Assembly (NCBI GenBank): GCA_022385755.1
Contig: MU278348.1
Location: 1,927,470-1,991,469, forward strand
Direction: 5' to 3'
Length of the DNA: 64,000 nucleotides
Origin: Trametopsis cervina
Lineage: Eukaryota > Basidiomycota > Agaricomycetes > Polyporales > Irpicaceae
Shown: positions 55,794 through 64,000 of the stretch, in pieces
How the letters are laid out: every line of letters begins with the position of its first letter
Numbering within the stretch: position 1 is the first letter of the stretch
Program-made: the position numbers and the translations under genes
The notes under the pieces: generated by a model
Seen by the model: only the letters and a program-made list of their open reading frames with translations
Told to the model about the DNA's origin: nothing
Database searches by the model: none

Positions 55794-57888
55794 TCAAGCC
55801 CTAGGAGGCCTGCCGTTCACAATATCGTTGGGAACGGGCGGAACCGTCCAGTTTCCGTAACAATCATAGTTCCAATCGGACTCCGCAAGGATCTCCTGCA
55901 TTCCAGCTACGAAGGAACTCAACGGGCATAATCCATCTTTGTTCTTGTACCCTGCGCACTGCTTGATGCCTGTCAGCGGAACGACGCCGTCGTTTAAAAG
56001 CCAGCGGATGTAGGACGAGGGGGTTGGGTCATTATGAGAGGCGGGACAGGCCAGCACTTGACCGACAAGGTTCGCAGCGAACGGGACGATATTCTGAGCT
56101 TTGTATGTCTGCAATTACACGTATGTTAGAAATTTAAGCATTACTTGGCCGCGGCAATAGACCTACCACATGTCTTGGGACGTGGGTCACAGGCAGAGGA
56201 CCTTGTTCGGCGAAACTTGTGAAGTTCATAGCTACCGCGACTGGATGCTAAAGTGAGATGATGTACAAAGGAAGCCCTGTAATTCAAAGCCATACCAGAA
56301 GAAATGACGATATCATGTGTGAAGTCAAGATACCTGAATAGCACTGTATGTGAGTGTGATACTACTGGTAGAGACACGGAAGACACTTGCATTGGTTGAT
56401 CCAGCGGAAACGTAACGTTATTGCCGTTAAGAGTGCTATTGGTAGAAGTATTGAAGCTGGTCAGGGGCGTTTGCGTGAGACGCGCTACGAGCTCTTGGAT
56501 GTAACCTGTGCCTAGAGCTGATGCAACAGGATTTCCAGGCCCGCCGAGGTACCAAAAATCCAAGTCTTAAAGAAACACTATCAGCATATTATCACCAAGT
56601 ATACGCGATCATACAGCTCACCGCCTGCATACTCAAAGCCATCCCATTCACTCTTCGTGAAGAGTCCACAGAACTGTGAGTATCCCAGCGCAACGGTCTC
56701 ATATGCGCAGAGTTCTTGCATCGCGTAAACGAGGGTGGCGTTCAGCTCGAGTCCTTTGATGTACCTCTGCAACCTGCCAACAGTCTTGGAAAGATAAGCA
56801 GGGGCCCATTGGGAGGTGGCGCCTCGGCCGTTGCCAGCAACTTTGACGAAGTTTGGGCACGCAAAGTAGGAAGCCAGTGTTGTGTTCAAACCAGGGGTCT
56901 CCACGGCTATAGACAGGTGGGATTGGTTTTGATACTCTTGTACGCCGAAGAACCCAGCAGAAAAGGAGACACTGTCTCACGAGGTCAACATCGAATAGCA
57001 AAGTATATAAACAATACGCACGCAGTATCCACCATCCGAGCTGGCGAAGAGCTTGTCAGAATAAGAATGATATAAAGTATATCATTTCAGTTACCTTGTG
57101 ATGTAGTACGCACCACGGGAATCCTCTCGAACGCATCCAACAGCTTGCCATATCTTAAACGAAAAGCGACGCCGTTCTCGAATCTGGCGGGATCATCAAC
57201 GTAATTCCTAGAAAATGCTGGTTCGTGACGTACAGCTGCTGGCGTCCAAAAGGCAACAACAGCTCGCTGCCGAGCTTGTATGTCCAGTCGCTCAAGAACG
57301 TTAAAGGTCCTGATACGCTGAATCCCTGGCCACTCGCTACCTGCTGCAGAGTACTGGCAAACTGGGCGCCGTGCCCACCAGATGTGGGATACCTGGCACC
57401 GTGACGATGCAAGAGATGGACCTGGGAGAGCGTGCAGCCGTCCGGAACTTGTGGGGACGCGCCTGGGAGACCATTCTCGGCGGAGTCAACTGAGAAAAAG
57501 GGCGAAAGGTTTCCCCACGAGCGAATGGGGCTGAACGACGACCGGGGAGTGCGACCCAAAGACGGTGGTGGAGTCAGTGGGTATATGTCCTCTTTCTCTC
57601 CCGCTGCCGCGGTTGCGACAACTTCGGGCTGGTCTCCAGCTGGTAGTGTTGAGTCAGTAAGATGAAAGAGCTGCGTCCGTAGGATGGCTTACTTGGTGTG
57701 GGCCCGGGAAATCCTACCTCAGACGTCCCTGGAAACAACGAGGAGTACTGGGTGACGTCGGCTCCGGGTGGAGGGAATACTGCGGTAGAGGTTGAGCCTG
57801 CAAAGGACGATCCTGAGACGCGAGGAGTTGTCGCAGCAGAAGCATTCCAAATACGCAGGAGTACGGTGAGGGCAGTAAGAAGCTGCAT
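55794..57888 (-). CDS. Histidine acid phosphatase, phytase-like
   Basis: Secreted phosphatase that hydrolyses phosphate esters, possibly phytate, to supply phosphate. Signal peptide: MQLLTALTVLLRIWNASAAT. A Pro/Ser-rich spacer follows, and EKEDIYPLTPPPSLG. The active-site signature HLLHRHGARYPT (RHGxRxP) sits after DGCTLSQV. Further blocks: FGRQQLYV, KTVGRLQRYIKGLELNATL, YAMQELCAYETVALGYSQF, CGLFTKSEWDGFEYAGG and LDFWYLGGPGNPVASALGTG. The proton-donor motif is YLDFTHD, and the C-terminal half is rich in Asn-x-Ser/Thr sites. End: GYKNKDGLCPLSSFVAGMQE, then NDIVNGRPPRA. Several Cys for disulfides. About nine exons. Members of this family in basidiomycetes include phytases and MINPP-like enzymes; the spacer makes it somewhat longer than short phytases. 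TATTTAAA at 57929-57936 is its TATA-like box. Confidence 0.87.
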
Positions 57889-58625
57889 CTCGCTGCAGCT
57901 TGTTCTTCCCTCTGCTTACCACCGCATCTTTAAATACGTGGATTCAGCGGGTCATCGGGTCAAGTGCTTACTGCGTTGAATTCATAACCTTCTCTACACC
58001 GAAACGAAACTGGGCTTCTTACCATTGCGATTGATAAGTAGCACGCGTCATACGCACTTATTATAGCAGACTGCGCCGCCCACACAGTGACAGAGTCAAC
58101 GAGTTGAGCGTACAAACTCGGCTGCAGGAATTCAGGATAGTCAGCTGTAGCTCTTCCCAGATGATTGAAGTGACAGTGCTGACCTCCGGGGGACCACCAT
58201 TCCGATATTCATGACAAATGACATTGAGTTATGCAATATCCACGGCGAGAGCGTGGCTCGTGAGGCGTGATCATATGCCGAAGAGGGTAGAATCGGGATA
58301 CGACTTCCTACTAAGATTGTTGGTAGACGATGCTCATTATGAGCTGTAACACCCGAGAGTATGAACTTACGGCACACGTAGGTGACTAGGAAAAGAGATC
58401 ATGCCATGGCTGCGAAGGTTCCGGGCCAGCGCTAGATGCGCCACAACGCCGGTTCTTACACAGAAGTTTGAACCTAAGCACGAGTCCCACAAGTCATCCG
58501 GCGGCATAGCAAATCAAGGATGTACTATCTATTCGTCATTCTCGAACTTGATGTACAACAGTTTATAAATAGACTATTAGTGCCACAACATGTATTACAA
58601 CGATCATCCGCTCGCAGCCTCAAGC
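57889..58625. other. Gap upstream of the phytase-like gene
   Basis: TATTTAAA on the minus strand (57929-57936) lies about 45 bases before the phytase-like ATG. The rest, up to the reductase stop at 58626, has no convincing frame and no RNA gene. Confidence 0.45.
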
Positions 58626-59835
58626 TCAGTAAAACCCTCTCTCCTTGAACTGAGCAAGCAGATCCTTGGCTGTCGTTTTCTTGTCGATGTAGGTCAGGCC
58701 GAGCAACTTGCGCGACTTCGCGTTGTCGAACTTGAGGTTGTAGACGGCCTTGCTGAGGTCGAAGTCGGTGTCGCCAGCGGGCAGGCTGGGATCGATCTCG
58801 CGTGCGATGTTCACTAGAGAAGACATCAATCTCAGCGTCAGTGTTTCAAGCTTGGCTAAGACGATTGAAACTCACGGTATTCTTGCCAGATGAACGAGGA
58901 CTCGTGGATGGTGATACGTTCACCGCCAGCCTCCGGTACCTGCAAGGCACGGACGAATGCGTCCGACACATCTCGCACGTCTACGTTCAAGAAACTAAAC
59001 CAGGCGATATCACGCGTGTCAGTATCGTCATGGCGGTGTCACGATGAGTGAGACGTACCCAGTGTTGAGCTCCGACTTGGGTGCCTGCCCTGCAACGAGA
59101 TACAAGAACCAAGCTCCGATAGAGAAGTTGAGGTTCTGTGGTGTGGCGACGTCGTGCAGGAAGGGGCCTATCACCAACGCGGGGTTGAGGGAGACGACAT
59201 CGAAGTTGACCTTGCCCTTGTGCTCAGCAGCGAAGTCCCAAAGGGCCTTCTCCGCGAGGATCTTGCTGGCGAAGTACTTCTCGTTGGCAGAGGCGTCTTT
59301 GCCCTTTTCGTTGACGGCGACGACGGCGCCAGTGTTCCAGTTCTCCTCTGTGTTTACAGGGGCGGGCTCTGGGTACCACAACTCGATGTTGCACGAGATG
59401 GAGGAAAGGAGGATGAAGCGCTTGACTTCTGTGCCGTACTTCAGCAGACTGGCGAGGATGCTCGTCGTGCCCTTGACGGCGGGATCGATGAGTTCGCTGG
59501 GTTCGACGGCGCTCTGGTGGAAAGGCGAGGCCATGTGAACGATGCCCTGTACGCCCTTGACTGCCTCATCGTAAGCACCATCCTGATAGAACTGGGTCAG
59601 CGACAGAATATTTGTCTGAATAGAGAGATCTCACAGCTGTGATGTCTGGCACGATTACGAGCTCGAACTTGTCTCCGTGTTCTTTGAAAAGATTCTTGAG
59701 GTAGGGGAAGCTCTTCTCAGAACGGACGGCTCCGCGGACAGAGAATCCCGCCTCGAGGAGTTTCTTGATCGTCCATACGGCGATGTAGCCGTTGGCTCCA
59801 GTGGCCAAAACTTTTCCTGAAGTGAGGGCAGGCAT
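58626..59835 (-). CDS. NAD(P)-dependent reductase, dihydroflavonol-4-reductase/Gre2-like
   Basis: Extended short-chain dehydrogenase that reduces a ketone or aldehyde group; substrate unknown. Four or five exons. MPALTSGKVLATGANGYIAV has the TGxxGxxx cofactor loop, then FSVRGAVRSEKSFPYLKNLF with the Arg/Ser pair that favours NADPH. GAYDEAVKGVQGIVHMASPF, FILLSSISCNIELWYPEPAP and the catalytic Tyr/Lys in NEKYFASKILAEKALWDFAA (YFASK) follow. Then VSLNPALVIGPFLHDVATP, FLNVDVRDVSDAFVRALQVP, GGERITIHESSFIWQEY, and the end KSRKLLGLTYIDKKTTAKDL. About 340 residues, normal for the family. TATATAA (59923-59929) lies 88-94 bases before the ATG. Confidence 0.93.
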
Positions 59836-60874
59836 GTTAGAAGAGTGCTGAGAGAGGTGGTGTTGTAGAAGTTGTGAGTGAGATTGAGATGCTGAATACT
59901 GTTACCAGCTTTCCAGCCGGCCTTATATACCTCTGAAGTAGAGGCACGCCTTCTTCACGATACATGTTCTGTATCCGCTCCGAGGGTGGACAACACTTAC
60001 TGAAGCGCCAAAGCGGTGCTACGAAGGTAGTCGCCCGCGAGATGAGACAAATGCCGTCCGCATAATATGCCCCTTTACGAGCATGCAGGTGTACGCCAAG
60101 CGTTATCGCGATCATTGATCATATAGGATGCCCGGGGTGTCCCCCAGCATGTTCCATCGTGAGACCTTGCTGTGCAACGGCTATATACAGGAGCGCGCAA
60201 AATATACCATAGCAGTCGTCTGTGCGCCATAAACGCGTTAGTATGACAGAAACGTCTGTAACACAAAGGAGACGCACAATATATTTATCGATCCGAGAGG
60301 CTTGAAGTACGTCTCGAGTGAGCCGTCAGGGGTCGTTCGGAGTTACTGCTCTGTATCCGTACACGGTGCACTTGGATCACAGCGGGATGGCGTTCATAGT
60401 CATCGAATGCTTCAAAGCACGCAAAGCTTCTTCGACGTGGCCGGTATGAAGTCGAATCCTTAAGGTGTGTACAGTGGTCGACCGAGAGCAGGGGTAAAGG
60501 TTCATGACAGGCTAAGGGCGTCAGAATATGAGCGGGCGCTCGGTAGCCCACAGTGGATTACGATGTTCGTCTTATTAAGCCAGTTCGAAAACAAGTCACG
60601 TTGTAATTAGACTCATTAGAGTATTCAATCCAGTAGATTACTCACCCTAGCGCAACAAGATGCCCGCCGGCATTGGGTAGGTGTAATGCAGCATCGGCAC
60701 AAGGGCCACGAATCCGCAGTGCGGATGAGTAGTGAACCTCCGGAGCGCCCGTAAAGGCACGTGATCCAACCCTGGAATGAGGTCCCGCGTTTAGTCACGC
60801 CAGAATGCGGGACGCGGCAAATGCTGAGTCGTCGGGTCTGCCGACTCCTTCACTAAACTCTACACTCGACTTCC
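59836..60874. other. Divergent gap between the reductase and the m-AAA protease
   Basis: A 1,039-base gap. TATATAA on the minus strand at 59923-59929 serves the reductase. The 100 bases before the protease ATG hold a GC-rich inverted motif (CCCGCGTTT ... GCGGGACGCGG near 60,785-60,818) and no TATA. No gene was recognised between. Confidence 0.45.
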
Positions 60875-63453
60875 ATGATTACTCGAACTTTGCGGGCTTC
60901 TGGCCTGGCCAGTCGTCGCGTTGCATATGTCAACAGAGCTGGCTTAGCTAGGGCCTCAGTACGGACTTACGCCACGCCCTCGGACAACGTTCCCAAGCCG
61001 GACCAGAACCCGCGAGACGAGAAGAAGCCCGAGGACAAAGGAAAGGGCAAGCAGGAGGATGGCAAGGTCGAGGAAAAGCAGGAGGATAAGCCGGATGACG
61101 CTCTGAATCGGCTGGAGGGCTTCTTCCAGCGGTACCACCAGCAGCTCAACCAACGTATTCAGCAGGAGCAGCATCGGCCGGAAGATGGGAATGAGCAGAA
61201 GGGGCAGAGAAAGCAGGAGGGCAATGAAGGGCCTAAGCCGCCGCCTGGTGGAAGTGGTGGCGGGAATGGCCTCAATACAAATCAATTGGCCCTCCTCGGC
61301 ACGACAGCAGCAGTCTTCTATGCTCTCTCAAATTCTGGCTCCCCAAGCTCTCGTGAAATTACATGGCAAGAGTTCCGCACTGCCTTCCTAGACAAGGGCC
61401 TGGTTGACAAGCTCATTGTTGTGAACCGGAGTAAAGTGCGAGTGAAGCTGCACTCGAATGCCACAGGCGCTATGTATCCCTCTTCACCTGCAGGTGGCGG
61501 AGAGTACTTCTTCTCTATTGGTTCGGTAGAGGCATTTGAACGGAAGCTGGACGAGGCGCAGCGCGAGCTTGGTATACCGTCACACGAGCGTATACCAGTT
61601 GCGTACCACGATGAGGTCTCCGCATTCAGCTACCTCCTCAACTTCGCGCCCACCCTCCTCTTCGCTGGCTTGCTCTTCTACCTCTCCCGAAGGGCGGGTG
61701 GCACGAACAGCTCATCCGGAGGCATCTTCAATATTGGCAAAAGCCGTGCGCGGATGTTCAACCAGGAGGTCGACGTCAAGGTGAAGTTCCAGGACGTAGC
61801 GGGCATGGACGAGGCGAAGCAGGAGATCATGGAGTTCGTGTCCTTTTTGAAGGAGCCGGCAAAGTACGAGAAGCTCGGTGCGAAGATTCCTCGCGGTGCA
61901 ATTCTTTCCGGGCCTCCTGGTACCGGTAAGACACTCCTTGCGAAGGCGACCGCGGGCGAGGCGAATGTCCCCTTCTTCTCTGTCTCTGGTTCGGAATTCG
62001 TGGAGATGTTTGTCGGCGTGGGTTCATCCCGTGTGCGCGACCTGTTCGCCACAGCGAAGAAAAACGCCCCTTGCATCATTTTTGTCGACGAAATCGATGC
62101 CATCGGTAAAGCCCGTGGCAAGAAGGGCGGATTCGGTGGAAACGATGAGCGGGAGAACACTCTCAACCAGCTGCTTGTTGAGATGGACGGTTTCGGTACG
62201 GCGGAACACATCGTTGTTCTTGCTGGCACCAACAGGCCCGACGTTCTGGACCCCGCTCTGATGCGTCCGGGTCGGTTTGACAGACATATTGCAATCGACC
62301 GTCCTGACGTAGGCGGGCGCAAGGGTATCTTCCACGTCCACCTCAAGCCTCTCAGATTGTCAGAAAAACTCCCTTCCGCTGACGTGCTCGCTCACAAACT
62401 CGCTGTCCTTACCCCGGGCTTCTCCGGTGCCGATATTGCAAACGTCTGCAATGAGGCAGCTCTGCACGCTGCGAGGAAGGCGCATGAATTTGTGGAGGAG
62501 ACCGACTTCGAGAGCGCCATTGAGCGAGTCATCGTTGGTTTGGAGAGGAAGAGCAGGCTGCTAAGCCCGGAAGAGAAGAAGACTGTTGCATACCATGAAG
62601 CTGGTCATGCTGTTTGCGGTTGGTTCCTTGAGCATGCGGACCCGCTGCTCAAGGTTAGCATCATACCCCGCGGCGTGGGTGCACTCGGTTATGCACAAGT
62701 AAGTCCATATCTACCCTACACGAATTCGATGTTCTCATAGATGATGATAGTATCTCCCTCCCGACCGATATCTCCTTTCTACGCCTCAAATGTTGGATCG
62801 TATTTGCATGACTCTTGGCGGACGAGTGTCAGAGGAGATCTTCTTTGGTGCGGAGAATATCACCACCGGTGCTCAAGATGACCTGCAGAAGATTACACGC
62901 ATGGCATTCGAAGCCGTCGCCAACTACGGCATGAATAGCGTCATCGGTCCAGTCAGCTACGGCGGTGCTCAGGGCTCTGCTGAGGGCTGGCAGAAACCAT
63001 TCAGCGAGAAGACTGGACAGATCTTGGACGATGAAGTGCGCAAGATGATAACGTGAGTGATGACTACGGGGTAGATGCACATATGCTAATATCTATCTTG
63101 ATTAGCTCTGCACACCAACGTACCGTGGACCTTCTCACTGAACACCGCGAGGATGTCGAAAAGGTCGCCAAGCTGTTGCTCGAGAAGGAGGTGATCACAC
63201 GGTAAGCAATATAATGTAACTCCGCGGGAGTAGGTCTCATCGGATCTACAGTGAGGACATGATTCGCCTGCTCGGGAAGCGTCCGTTTGCCAACCGCAAG
63301 GATGACATGGACAAGTGGCTAGATGAGAACGGTTCAGAGCGCAGCGCACCCCCTCCTCTCGAACCTGCTGGCGACATCCCGGAATCAGTGACACCACCAA
63401 CGCCTTCGCCAACAGCGGCCTCGACACGCGTGGAAGAGGGGCCTAGATCATAG
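60875..63453 (+). CDS. Mitochondrial m-AAA protease subunit (Yta10/Yta12, AFG3L2-like)
   Basis: ATP-dependent metalloprotease of the inner mitochondrial membrane that degrades misfolded proteins and matures the ribosomal protein MrpL32. Four exons. Presequence [20 protein letters not shown] with [14 protein letters not shown]; then a charged Lys/Glu/Gln-rich linker. Membrane helices: [16 protein letters not shown] and [23 protein letters not shown] domain: [35 protein letters not shown] (Walker A), [38 protein letters not shown]; Walker [12 protein letters not shown]. Protease: [20 protein letters not shown] (HEAGH zinc site). The third-exon side reads [20 protein letters not shown] after an acceptor at GATAG|TAT, then [20 protein letters not shown]. 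It ends with a Pro/Ser-rich tail. Which of the two paralogues it is cannot be told here. Confidence 0.95.
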
Positions 63454-64000
63454 TGTTACATATATCATACTGTTTACATTAGCGTCTTCTCTGCGTGCTC
63501 TGCGGCAGATATATGGCGTCCCCATTTCATGTTCGTATCTGCAACCATCCACTCTACTCAATCGCGCTTGTCCAATAATACTAAGCTTACTAATAACATT
63601 GTGAACATGCAGCAGCAAGAAGCCAACTGAGTTATGGTGAGTCTCATCTACCGATTCAGTTGTCAACCAGTGACTGATGGGCTGGTCTGGTCGCGCTATT
63701 TTCAAGTAAATTGAGCCATACGGTCCGCGAATTCGACGAAAAATTCATACTAATATCCTAATCAAGCAATTGCAATCTCTGTGTTCGCCCTTGCGTTTAT
63801 CCTTTAACCCCGGCTATGATTCCCAATCGTCGTACAAGGACCTGGTACATGCCTCAATAAGCCAGAAGCACTCATTAGGCTCCCCAAGTCGCATGTGTTC
63901 GCTAGGGAGCGGTATGAGATCTCATGCGTATCTATACGAGTCTTCCAAACATACTGCAAGTGTTCATCTTATTCCCATACTTGACTTATCTCCCCCATGT
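63454..64000. other. Right-end flank after the m-AAA protease
   Basis: 547 bases, the 3' flank of the protease. Short frames only; no recognisable feature. A gene on the far side may begin beyond the window. Confidence 0.35.

Overview
The window is nuclear DNA of a filamentous basidiomycete, most likely an Agaricomycete close to the Polyporales. Nearly every gene is broken by many short GT-AG introns of about 50-60 bases, some exons are only 14-28 bases long, genes lie close together on both strands, and the content is typical of such fungi (a CSL-type transcription factor, a tandem cytochrome P450 pair, a fungal 7TM receptor, DHA1 and sugar transporters, a histidine acid phosphatase). I traced 27 protein genes. 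Most splice joins quoted were read directly from the sequence in both flanks; no RNA evidence was available.

Layout. Bases 1-16,020 are mostly core metabolism and housekeeping: importin alpha (its stop codon is the first three bases of the window), a D-2-hydroxyacid dehydrogenase, proteasome subunit RPN2 divergent from COX13, a small secreted Ser/Ala/Thr-rich protein divergent from ribulose-phosphate epimerase, a DXD glycosyltransferase, and pyruvate kinase. Bases 16,600-36,000 hold a CSL transcription factor, an unrecognised acidic protein, a DUF4203/TMEM198-like membrane protein with a long coiled-coil tail, a mitochondrial DEAD-box helicase (MRH4-like), a sugar transporter, a small protein that looks like the outer-membrane import factor Mim2, a large PPR protein, a U-box cyclophilin and ESCRT-III VPS20. 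Bases 36,000-51,000 look more accessory: a glucose/cAMP-receptor-like GPCR, two tandem P450 paralogues of which the one at lower coordinates carries a one-base frameshift, a WRAP73 homologue and a DHA1 drug transporter, separated by long stretches without recognisable genes. Bases 51,000-63,453 hold a gamma-glutamyltransferase-like Ntn hydrolase, a PP2C phosphatase, a phytase-like phosphatase, a short-chain/extended reductase and a mitochondrial m-AAA protease.

How the genes relate. There is no convincing biosynthetic cluster or operon-like system. Six of the genes serve mitochondria (COX13, MRH4-like, MIM2 candidate, PPR, m-AAA protease, possibly the PP2C), and several of these have ACGCGT elements just upstream. 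Genes for secreted, metabolic or transport products tend to have a recognisable TATA box 40-90 bases before the ATG. Housekeeping genes mostly do not.

I found no rRNA, CRISPR array, transposon or convincing tRNA. I did not find an obviously new multi-gene system. The observations most worth a second look are the frameshifted P450 beside its intact twin, the 14-base exon that encodes the P450 oxygen-binding motif, the nested palindromes just before the MRH4-like start codon, and the MIM2 candidate.
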